Origin: UBA668 sp963720695
Lineage (GTDB): Bacteria; Actinomycetota; Acidimicrobiia; Acidimicrobiales; Ilumatobacteraceae
DNA: 64,000 nucleotides
Reading direction: 5' to 3'
Assembly: GCA_963720695.1 (NCBI GenBank)
Contig: CAVRGG010000004.1
Location: 868,001 to 932,000 of the forward strand
The position numbers were made by a program, and so were the translations under genes. Positions 9,949 to 17,831 of this stretch are shown here, piece after piece; position 1 is the first letter of the stretch, and every line of letters starts with the position of its first letter. The notes under the pieces were generated by a model that searched no databases, was not told where the DNA came from, and saw only the letters and a list, made by a program, of their open reading frames with translations.

Positions 9949-10471
9949 ATGAGCACCGGCGGTCACAAGACCTCAGCGATCCCGCGCCCCAAGGACGCGA
10001 GCCGGGCCGCCACACGCCCGACCGACCGCCGCGACGAGACGCGCTTCGCCGACTTCACACTGCCGATCCCGGTGGAGAAGCAACTCGTCAAGGGCCGAGG
10101 GAAGCGGGGCATCATCGCGCTGGCGGCGACGGTCATCACCGCGGCGCTCGTCGCCGCGCTGTTCGTGCTGCCCGTCAAGGCATGGTTGCGCCAACGCGAC
10201 GACATCGACCGCAAGCAGGTCGAACTCACCGCGCTCAACGACGCGAACGCGCAATTGGCCGACGAGGTCAGCAGGCTCGACACGCCGGAGGGGATCGAGG
10301 AAGCGGCACGCGAGGAGATCGGCTACGTCCAACGTGGCGAGATCCGGCTCACGGTGCTGCCCGCGCCCGTCGGCGCCGGTCACGATGCCCAGCGGCTGGC
10401 CGTACGACGCGATCGCCGGGATCGTCGCTGTCCGCCAGGCCGAGGCCGCTGTCACGCCACCGACACCCTGA
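9949..10471 (+). CDS. ftsB: FtsB/DivIC-like septum formation initiator, frameshifted near the C-terminus
   Basis: Cell-division protein with a basic N-terminal tail, one transmembrane helix (IIALAATVITAALVAALFVLP) and a coiled coil (DIDRKQVELTALNDANAQLA). The family segment EEAAREEIGYVQRGEIR follows. Literally read, the frame runs to 10542 with an Arg-rich tail unlike the family. If one C is removed from the CCC run at 10366-10368, the frame continues as VLPAPSAPVTMPSGWPYDAI and ends at the TGA at 10469-10471, which looks far more natural. I give the repaired end. ATG 9949 is preferred; ATG 9940 is alternative. The position after eno matches the conserved actinobacterial order. Confidence 0.8.
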
Positions 10472-10612
10472 GTGGCGTTGGTCATGCCCCTGACCTGGTC
10501 GTTGATGAATTCTTGACGGAACGGCAATCATCCGTGGATTGACCGCGCCGCGCCAAGGTTCCGAGACTCCTCGGGCGGACGGGCCATCGTGGCCGCGTCA
10601 CAGGAGGAACTC

Positions 10613-11089
10613 GTGAGACGGAACGGTCTGATCCTTTCGGTGGTCATCGCATTGCTGCCACTCGCTTCGGCATGCGGTCCCGACAAGAACGACCACGCCG
10701 ATGCGGCGGGTCCCGACACGCCTCCGGCGGCGGGAGACACCATCGACAACAAGATCACCGGCGACGTGCGCGAATACCGGGTGTCGGTGTCGGACTCCAA
10801 GGCGAAGGCCGGCGACGTGACGTACACGATCACGAACTACGGGACGATCACGCACGAGTTCCTCATCGTCAAGACCGACATCGCTCCGGGCCAGATCCCG
10901 ATCGGCCCCGAGAACAAGTTCGACGAGGAGCAGGACGGCATCGACGTCGTCGACGAGATCTCCGAGTTCGAACCGGGCACCACCGGCACCGTCACGCTCC
11001 GTCTCGAACCCGGCAAGTACCAACTCGTCTGCAACATCCCCGGCCACTACGCACAAGGCATGTATGTGCCGTTCGAGGTCGTCGGGTAG
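10613..11089 (+). CDS. Blue-copper (cupredoxin) lipoprotein
   Basis: 158 residues with a lipoprotein signal ending LASAC (Cys21), a Pro/Asp-rich linker and a cupredoxin fold. Type 1 copper ligands are visible: His81 in ITHEF, then Cys140, His145 and Met150 in CNIPGHYAQGM. It is likely an outer-face membrane-anchored electron carrier. The start is GTG 10613, set by a strong AGGAGG Shine-Dalgarno five bases upstream; the longer frame from 10589 is not needed. It stands 62 bases before an orphan CoxL-like gene on the same strand, so a redox partnership is possible but unproven. Confidence 0.85.
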   Translation: MRRNGLILSVVIALLPLASACGPDKNDHADAAGPDTPPAAGDTIDNKITGDVREYRVSVSDSKAKAGDVTYTITNYGTITHEFLIVKTDIAPGQIPIGPENKFDEEQDGIDVVDEISEFEPGTTGTVTLRLEPGKYQLVCNIPGHYAQGMYVPFEVVG

Positions 11090-11151
11090 GCGTCACCACC
11101 CCGAGGTTGTCTAGATTGCCGAAGACGTTCGGCGATCCTGGGGGTTCACGC

Positions 11152-13460
11152 GTGGCTGGCAGCATTCTCGGTAATCGGGTCCTTCGCAAGGAAGACCCCA
11201 AGTTCCTCACGACCGGCGGCGTCTACGTCGACGACCTGCAGGACCCGGCGCTCGAAGGAGCCGCCTTCGTCACCTACGTACGCTCCACGGTGGCACACGG
11301 CACGATCACCGGCATCGACGTCGAGCGCGACGCGGGAGATGCCGGGGGTCATCGCCGTGTACAGCGCGAGCCGACCTCGGCCTCGAGCCCGTGCCGAGCG
11401 ACTTCAACCCGACCATCGGCCGTGGTCTGCTCGCCATCGACAAGGTCCGCTTCGTCGGCGAGCCGGTGCTCGCCATCGTCAGCGAGACGGCACGCCAGGG
11501 CGAGGATGCCGCGGAGACAGCGATCATCGACTACGACGTGCTGCCTGCGCTCATCGACGTCGAGGAGGCGATGACCAGCGCCACGCTGCTCTACGAGTCG
11601 ACCGGCAGCAACGTCGTGTTCGACACCATGGTGCTCGGGATGCCCGACAACACCGGCGACGCCTTCTTCGAAGGCTGTGAGGTCGTGGTCAAGGGACGCT
11701 TCGTGAATCAGCGGGTCGCGCCGTGCCCGCTGGAGGTGCGTGGCTCCGCCGTGGCGTGGGTCGACGGCGAGGGCGGGCCGCGCCTGCACCAGTGGCTGAG
11801 CACCCAGGGCGCCCAGGGCGCCCAGGGCACGATCGCCAAGACCAACGGCATCGAGGTCTCACAGGTGAAGGTGATCACGCCCGACGTCGGCGGCGGCTTC
11901 GGCGCGAAGATCTCCTGCGACCCCGAGGAGGCGTTGCTCGGTGTGCTCGCCAAGCGGATCGGCCGGCCGCTGCGCTGGCGCGAGACCCGCAGCGAGTCGA
12001 TGATGGCGCTCGGTCACGGCCGCGCACAGGTGCAGTACGTCACGCTCGGCGGCACCCGCGACGGCACCATCACCCACTACCAACTGCACGTCATCCAGGA
12101 CTCGGGCTACTTCGCGGAGATGGGCACCATCCTGGCCCCGTTCATGACCCGGCCGATGTCGAGCGCGGTCTACGCCATTCCCAACATCGAATGCCGCACG
12201 ACCAGCGTCGTCACCAACACCGCGGTCACCACCGCCTATCGCGGCGCCGGCCGACCCGAGGCGACCGCCGCCGCCGAGCGGGCGATGGATCTGTACGCGC
12301 TCGAGATCGGCGTCGATCCTGCCGAGCTGCGGCGCAAGAACCTGATCCCCAAGTTCATGGAGTCACACACCACCGTGGTCGGTCAGACCTACGACGTCGG
12401 CGACTACGAGACGGCACTCGACAAGGCGCTCGCCGCAGCCGGGTACACCGAGCTGCGCGCCGAGCAGGCCCGCCGCCGCGCGGCCGGCGATGTGCGGCAG
12501 CTCGGCATCGGTGTGAGCACCTACGTGGAGATCACCGGCGGCGTGGCCCCGTTCGGGGAGCACGCCAAGATCGAGGTGCTCGACGACGGAAGGGCCGTGG
12601 TCTACACCGGCACCTCGCCGCACGGCCAGGGCCACGTCACCTCGTGGAGCATGCTCGCCCACGAGCAGACCGGCATCCCGATGGACAAGATCGACGTGGT
12701 GTGGGGCGACACCGACCTGGTCCCCGAGGGCGGCGGCACCATGGGGTCGCGCTCGCTCCAGCACGGTGGCGCCGCGGTGTGGAACGCCGCGATCGAACTC
12801 GTCGACAAGGCTCGCACGTTGGCGGCCAAGCTGCTGGAGGCCGACGCGGCCGATGTGGTGCTCGACAAGGACCAGGGCGCGTTCCACGTGTCCGGCACGC
12901 CGTCGATCGCCAAGTCGTGGGCGGAGTTGGCGGTCGCCGCGCACGGCGATGCCGACCTCACCGAGGGTCTCCAGCACGCACTGTTCTTCCAGAGCGCGGC
13001 GACGTTCCCGTTCGGTTCGCACATCGCGGTCGTCGAGGTCGACACCGAGACCGGCCAGGTGCGTCACCTCCGGCACATCGCGTGCGACGACGCCGGCACG
13101 GTGCTGAACCCGATGCTGCTCGAAGGTCAGATCCACGGCGGCGTCGCCCAAGGCACGGCCCAGGCGCTGCTCGAGGAGGTCCGCTACGACAGCGACGGCA
13201 ACCCCGTCACGTCGAACCTGGCCGACTACGCGTTCATCTCGGCCGCCGAGTTGCCCAGCTTCGAGGTCGTCCACATGGAGACACCGACCTTCCACAACCC
13301 GTTGGGCGCCAAGGGCATCGGCGAGAGCGGCACCATCGGCAGCACCCCGGCCGTGCAGTCTGCAGTCATCGACGCCGTCAGCCACCTCGGTGTGCGCCAC
13401 ATCGACATGCCCTGCACGGCGCAGCGAGTGTGGCTGGCCATCGAAGCAGCTCGGAGCTGA
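11152..13460 (+). CDS. CoxL/XdhB-like molybdenum hydroxylase large subunit (form II), two frameshifts
   Basis: Large Mo-pterin subunit of the xanthine dehydrogenase/CO dehydrogenase family. The N-terminal part begins at GTG 11152 (AGSILGNRVLRKEDPKFLTTG). The frame shifts twice: an extra base near 11329 (repaired VERAREMPGVIAVYSA) and an extra C near 11375 (repaired SASDLGLEPVPSDFN). From 11391 the reading frame is open to 13460. VGGGFGAK and the active-site loop AYRGAGR (nt 12234-12254) are intact; the latter is the form II type, not the AYXCSFR of true CO dehydrogenase. No small or FAD subunit is adjacent. It could be a pseudogene, or intact with two sequencing errors. Confidence 0.82.
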
Positions 13461-13535
13461 CGCTCGGCCCGGGACAAGCGATTCGACATCGCCAGGGCAC
13501 GATGGCGAGCGATTCACTCGTGCTACTGTGACGAA

Positions 13536-14882
13536 ATGATCGATCGACAACGACTCCGCCATCTGCATGCGCAGGAGGAGGAGCGGTTCGTCTCCCTGCA
13601 CCCGGCCTCGGCGGCACGTGCGACCGAAGCCGGCACGCACCTGCTGGGCGGCGTGCCGATGTCGTGGATGACGCGCTGGCCGGGTTCGTTCCCACTGTTC
13701 TTCGACACCGCCGATGGCGCAGGCTTCACGGACGTCGACGGACACCGATACATCGACTTCTGCTTGGGGGACACGGGGGCGATGACCGGCCATGCACTGC
13801 CGCAGGTGGCCGACGCGTTGCACCGGCAGGCGATGCGCGGCATCACCACGATGCTGCCCAGCACCGACAGCTCGTGGGTCGCCGCGGAGCTCGCCCGTCG
13901 ATTCCGACTTCCGTTCTGGCAGATGGCGATGACGGCCACCGACGCGAACAGGTTCGTCCTCCGCTATGCGAGACACCTGACCGGCCGTCCCAAGATCCTC
14001 GTGTTCGACTGGTGCTACCACGGCACGGTCGACGAGACGCTCGCGACCATCGGGCCCGACGGCACGGCACAGGCACGGCTCGGCAACCTCGGGCCCCAGA
14101 TCGATCCAGCGCTCACCACCGTGGTGGTGCCCTTCAACGACCTCGAAGCGTTGGAGACTGCGCTGTCCAAGGGCGACGTCGCCTGCGTGCTCGCCGAGCC
14201 GGCGTTGACGAACATCGGCATCGTGCTCCCCGACCCCGGGTACCACGAGGGGCTGCGGACGCTCACCCGCCGATACGGGACGCTGCTCGTCATCGACGAG
14301 ACCCACACGATCTGCGTCGGACCGGGCGGGGCCACCGCTGCGTGGGGTCTCGATCCGGACTTCTTCGTCATCGGCAAGACGATCGGAGGCGGCATGCCGG
14401 CGGCGGCCTACGGGATGACCGCCGAGATCGCCGCCCGACTCGCACCGACGTTGTCAGGAGAGTCCACCGATGTCAGCGGCATCGGCGGGACGCTCACCGG
14501 CAACGCGCTCGCGCTCGCGGCCGTTCGGGCAACGCTCGAGTCCACCCTGCGCGAATGCGACTTCGCGCACATGGTGCCACTCGCCACGAAGTGGGCCGAC
14601 GGTGTGCGGGCGACCATCGACGAGTTCGACCTTCCGTGGCACGTGCAGCAGCTCGGCGCCCGCGCGGAGTACTGGTTCTGCCCGCCACCGCACGACGGCG
14701 CGGCCGCAGCGGCAGGGATGGACATCGAGCTCGACGCCTTCATGCACCTCTGGGCGCTGAACCGCGGCATCCTGCTGACGCCGTTCCACAACATGGCCCT
14801 CATGTGCCCGCAGCACACCGTTGCCGATGTGGAGCGCCACACCGAGGTCTTCCGCGACGCCGTGGCAGCATTGCGCTCGTGA
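13536..14882 (+). CDS. Class III PLP-dependent aminotransferase (glutamate-1-semialdehyde mutase-like)
   Basis: 448 residues. Class III fold features are present: GHALPQVADAL near the N-terminal third, FDWCYHGTVDE, the PLP-nitrogen Asp in VIDETHT and the Schiff-base Lys in VIGKTIGGGMPAAAYG. It resembles GSA-aminomutase-like and omega-aminotransferases, but a haem role is unlikely here because the next three genes are two short-chain dehydrogenases and an Lrp/AsnC regulator, overlapping or closely spaced. A catabolic transaminase for an amino acid or amine is the better guess. A TACTGT hexamer (13524-13529) lies six bases before the ATG, so the message may be leaderless. Confidence 0.85.
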   Translation: MIDRQRLRHLHAQEEERFVSLHPASAARATEAGTHLLGGVPMSWMTRWPGSFPLFFDTADGAGFTDVDGHRYIDFCLGDTGAMTGHALPQVADALHRQAMRGITTMLPSTDSSWVAAELARRFRLPFWQMAMTATDANRFVLRYARHLTGRPKILVFDWCYHGTVDETLATIGPDGTAQARLGNLGPQIDPALTTVVVPFNDLEALETALSKGDVACVLAEPALTNIGIVLPDPGYHEGLRTLTRRYGTLLVIDETHTICVGPGGATAAWGLDPDFFVIGKTIGGGMPAAAYGMTAEIAARLAPTLSGESTDVSGIGGTLTGNALALAAVRATLESTLRECDFAHMVPLATKWADGVRATIDEFDLPWHVQQLGARAEYWFCPPPHDGAAAAAGMDIELDAFMHLWALNRGILLTPFHNMALMCPQHTVADVERHTEVFRDAVAALRS

Positions 14883-15655
14883 ACCTCACCGGTCAGATCG
14901 CGCTCGTCACCGGCGCCGGCAGCCCGCACGGCATCGGCATGGCGGTGGCCCGCGCCCTCGTCGCCGACGGCGCGACGGTCGTCATCAGCAGCACGACCGA
15001 TCGTGTCCACGATCGCGCCAGCGAGCTCTGCGAGGGAGGCGGATCGGCGTTCGGTGTCGTCAGTGACCTGATGATCCGTGGCGCCGGCACCGAACTCGTC
15101 GAGGAGGTGGTGCGCCGAGCCGGACGTCTCGACATCTGCGTGAACAACGCGGGGATGATCGCCGTCGGCGGCGACGTCGTCGACGCGTCGCTCGCGACGA
15201 CGACGGACGAGCAATGGCACGACGGCATCGAACGGAACCTCACGACCTGTTTCGCCGTCAGCCGCGCCGCGGTGGGTGCGATGCGCAGGAGCGGATACGG
15301 ACGGGTGGTCAACGTCGCCAGCACGTCGGGCGCGGTCCAGGCCTTCGTCGGCGACGTCGCCTACCACGCCGCGAAGGCGGGCATCGTCGGCCTCACACGA
15401 GCGGTCGCGCTGGAGGCGGCGGGCGCAGGGATCACCGTCAACGCCGTGGCCCCCGGATGGATCGCCACCGGCTCGCAGACGCCGGTCGAGGTGCGCGCCG
15501 GCGAGCGCACTCCGATGCTCCGATCCGGCACACCTGCCGAGGTGGCCGCCGTGATCCGCTTCCTTGCCGACCCCTCCGCGTCGTACATCACAGGCCAACT
15601 GCTCGTGGTCGACGGCGGCAACTCCCTCCCCGAGGACCGGTCATGGAACCCATGA
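14879..15655 (+). CDS. Short-chain dehydrogenase/reductase
   Basis: 258-residue classical SDR oxidoreductase. It shows a cofactor loop TGAGSPHGIGMAVA, NNAG near residue 85, a catalytic Ser in ASTSGAV, and Tyr/Lys in AYHAAKAG. It ends with LVVDGGNSLPE, typical of 3-oxoacyl-ACP-reductase-like SDRs. GTG 14879 overlaps the aminotransferase stop (GTGA), implying coupling. The Asn-Ala-Gly and YxxxK residues suggest an active NAD(P)H enzyme; the substrate cannot be read. The 3' end overlaps the next SDR by 13 bases. Confidence 0.87.
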   Translation: MNLTGQIALVTGAGSPHGIGMAVARALVADGATVVISSTTDRVHDRASELCEGGGSAFGVVSDLMIRGAGTELVEEVVRRAGRLDICVNNAGMIAVGGDVVDASLATTTDEQWHDGIERNLTTCFAVSRAAVGAMRRSGYGRVVNVASTSGAVQAFVGDVAYHAAKAGIVGLTRAVALEAAGAGITVNAVAPGWIATGSQTPVEVRAGERTPMLRSGTPAEVAAVIRFLADPSASYITGQLLVVDGGNSLPEDRSWNP

Positions 15656-16392
15656 CACCCACCGTGCTGGTGACCGGCGCCGCGGGTGGCATCGGCGGTG
15701 CCGTCGCCCGCCGCTTTGCGACGGGGGGCTGGCGCGTCGCAGCGGTCGACGTTCGACCAGGGGCGTCGTCGGACCAGGTGTTGGCGATCGTCGCCGATCT
15801 GCGAGACGTCGACCAGTGTCGACGCGCCGTCAGCGACGCAGTGGCGTGGGCCGGCCGGCTCGATGCCGTCGTCAACGCTGCAGGTGTCTGGACCGAGGGC
15901 CCGGCCGAGCTCACCGAGGAGGCGGAGTTCGATCGAGTGATCGACGTGAACCTCAAGGGGCTCTACTTCGTGACGGCAGCCGCCATCGAGCACCTCGCCG
16001 CGACGAAGGGGTCGATCACCAACCTCTCCAGTGATGCCGGCATCCAGGGCAACGCCGGGGCGGCGGTGTACTGCGCGTCGAAGGGCGCCGTGTCGATCCT
16101 CACCAAGGCCCTCGCCCTCGAACTGGCGCCTCGACAGATCCGCGTGAACGCCGTCTGTCCGGGTGACGTCGACTCGCCGATGCTGGCCGGCCAGGCCTCG
16201 ACCTTCGGCGGGGACGACCCCGATGGCTACCTCGCCCGGCTGCTGCACGGCTATCCGCAGGGCGCAGCAGCACGGTTCATCCGGCCCGACGAGATCGCCG
16301 AGCTCGTGTGGTTCCTCGCGCAACCGCATGCGGCCGCGATCACCGGCGCCAACATCTCCATCGATTTCGGCCTCTCGGCCGGCATCGTGTGA
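15643..16392 (+). CDS. Short-chain dehydrogenase/reductase
   Basis: 249-residue classical SDR with TGAAGGIGGAVARRF at the N-terminus, NAAGVW, a catalytic Ser in NLSSDAG and Tyr/Lys in VYCASKGA. The ending ANISIDFGLSAGIV is usual for the family. ATG 15643 overlaps the previous SDR; ATG 15652 is an alternative. With the preceding aminotransferase and SDR it forms a tight operon. A pathway that transaminates and then oxidises or reduces the keto product is a reasonable inference, but the compound is unknown. Confidence 0.87.
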   Translation: MEPMTPTVLVTGAAGGIGGAVARRFATGGWRVAAVDVRPGASSDQVLAIVADLRDVDQCRRAVSDAVAWAGRLDAVVNAAGVWTEGPAELTEEAEFDRVIDVNLKGLYFVTAAAIEHLAATKGSITNLSSDAGIQGNAGAAVYCASKGAVSILTKALALELAPRQIRVNAVCPGDVDSPMLAGQASTFGGDDPDGYLARLLHGYPQGAAARFIRPDEIAELVWFLAQPHAAAITGANISIDFGLSAGIV

Positions 16393-16853
16393 CACTGGCA
16401 CCGATGATTCCCCTCGATCCGACCGACCGCCAACTCATCGGGGCGCTGCAGAAGGACGGCCGCGCCAGCTACGCCGAGCTGGCCGAGCTCGTCGGCCTCT
16501 CCCCCGCCGCCACCCGACTTCGCGTGCAGCGGCTCCTCGACGCGGAGGTGGTGCAGGTGGTGGGCGTCACCGATCCCCTGGCCCTCGGCTACCCGGTGAT
16601 GGCCGCACTCGGGGTCCGCGTCGAGCGCAACGTGCGCGCCGTCGCCGACCACATCGCCGGGATCAACGGGGTCATCTACGTCGTGTTCACGTCCGGCTCG
16701 TTCGACCTGTTGGTCGAGGTGCTGTGCGAGGACTCGGCGCGACTGCTGGCCGTGATCGACGACGAGATCCGTTCCGTGCCCGACGTGCGCAGCGTGGAGA
16801 GCTTCACCTACTTCGGCATCCACACCCACCGCTTCGTGTGGGGTACCCGGTAG
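16389..16853 (+). CDS. Lrp/AsnC-family transcriptional regulator
   Basis: About 154 residues. The N-terminal winged helix (LDPTDRQLIGALQKDGRASY, then ELVGLSPAATRLRVQRLLD) is followed by an AsnC/RAM ligand-binding domain ending FTYFGIHTHRF. It probably senses an amino acid or keto acid and controls the upstream aminotransferase-SDR operon. GTG 16389 overlaps the SDR stop and is given here; ATG 16404 gives MIPLDPTDRQ, the more typical family start. Confidence 0.88.
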   Translation: MTLAPMIPLDPTDRQLIGALQKDGRASYAELAELVGLSPAATRLRVQRLLDAEVVQVVGVTDPLALGYPVMAALGVRVERNVRAVADHIAGINGVIYVVFTSGSFDLLVEVLCEDSARLLAVIDDEIRSVPDVRSVESFTYFGIHTHRFVWGTR

Positions 16854-16892
16854 CGCCTCCACGTGATGCTGGTCACATGGGGTCTGGCCGAC

Positions 16893-16922
16893 TTGCGGGA
16901 GTTTGTTCAGCATGCTTAACAT
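16893..16922 (+). promoter_or_regulatory. Promoter and palindromic operator of the FTR1 iron permease gene
   Basis: TTGCGG (16893-16898), an 18-base spacer and TAACAT (16917-16922) form a plausible sigma-70 promoter. The ATG at 16929 is six bases after the hexamer. The imperfect 16-bp palindrome GTTCAGCATGCTTAAC (16905-16920; one mismatched pair) covers the spacer and the start of the -10, as expected for repressor binding. An iron-responsive DtxR/IdeR-type regulator is an inference from the gene's role. Confidence 0.5.
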
Positions 16923-16928
16923 TGCGGC

Positions 16929-17780
16929 ATGGGCGCCGCCTTTCTCATCACACTGCGCGAGGGACTCGAGATCGCTCTCGTCCTCGCGATCCTGCTCGGG
17001 TACCTGGCCAAGACGGGTCGATCCGACCGCATGGGTTCGGTCTGGCTCGGTGCCACCTTCGCCGCACTGGCCTGCACGATCGCCGGCGTCGCGGTACACC
17101 TCGCCACCGATGGGCTGACGGGCAAGGCCGAGCCGCTCGTCGAGGGCACCCTCGCCCTGTTCGCCGCCCTCGTGCTGACCTGGATGATCCTGTGGATGCG
17201 CAAGAACGCCCGATCGATGGGCGGCCATCTGCGCTCCAAGATCGACGCGGCGAGTGGCGTGGGCGCCGTCGCGTTCATCGCCTTCGTCGCCGTCGCTCGC
17301 GAGGGCTTCGAGACCGTCCTGTTCCTCCTCGGTGCCGAGACCGGCACGAACACCGGCGGGCAAGTGGTGATCGGTGGCCTCCTCGGCCTCGCCGCCGCGG
17401 CCGTCGTCGGGGTGCTCGTCTACCGCTTCGGGAAGAACATCGACCTGCGCTCCTTCTTCCGATTCACCGGCATCCTGCTGATCTTCTTCGCCGCCGGCCT
17501 CGTCGGCAAGGCGGTCCACGAGTTCGGCGAGGTGCTCGAACTCGACTCGCTGTGGTTGTTCCAGCCGGCCTTCACGATCGACTCCGGCCCCCTTGCGTCG
17601 GGCGTGCTCTTCGACTTCCTCGCAGGGCTGTTCGGCTGGTCGGCCTCGCCGGAACGGGCACGTGTGCTCGCCTACTTCGCCTACCTCGTGCCGGTGCTCT
17701 GGATGTTCCTCAAGCCCGACCAAGCGGTCCGCACGAGCGTTCCCGTGGCCGCGAACGAGCCGTCGGCCTCGGTCAGCTGA
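16929..17780 (+). CDS. FTR1-family high-affinity iron permease
   Basis: 283-residue membrane protein with about seven helices. The two signature iron-binding motifs are present: REGLE at residues 10-14 and REGFE at 124-128. It belongs to the FTR1/EfeU family that moves ferric iron across the inner membrane after oxidation. No EfeO or EfeB homologue is adjacent, so partners must lie elsewhere or be unnecessary. The palindromic promoter immediately upstream suggests metal-dependent repression. Confidence 0.9.
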   Translation: MGAAFLITLREGLEIALVLAILLGYLAKTGRSDRMGSVWLGATFAALACTIAGVAVHLATDGLTGKAEPLVEGTLALFAALVLTWMILWMRKNARSMGGHLRSKIDAASGVGAVAFIAFVAVAREGFETVLFLLGAETGTNTGGQVVIGGLLGLAAAAVVGVLVYRFGKNIDLRSFFRFTGILLIFFAAGLVGKAVHEFGEVLELDSLWLFQPAFTIDSGPLASGVLFDFLAGLFGWSASPERARVLAYFAYLVPVLWMFLKPDQAVRTSVPVAANEPSASVS

Positions 17781-17831
17781 TTCCGAGAAATCTGACCTAA
17801 TGCCCTGATTGCCCCCCGGCCCCGGCCGATA

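Noticed and set aside
10472..10542. Literal tail of ftsB
   Set aside because: The residues are low-complexity and basic, and this stretch is AT-richer, as in a promoter region; the repaired frame ends at 10471.
12363..14306. Antisense open frame across coxL and the aminotransferase
   Set aside because: Spans two recognised genes on the other strand and has no family character.
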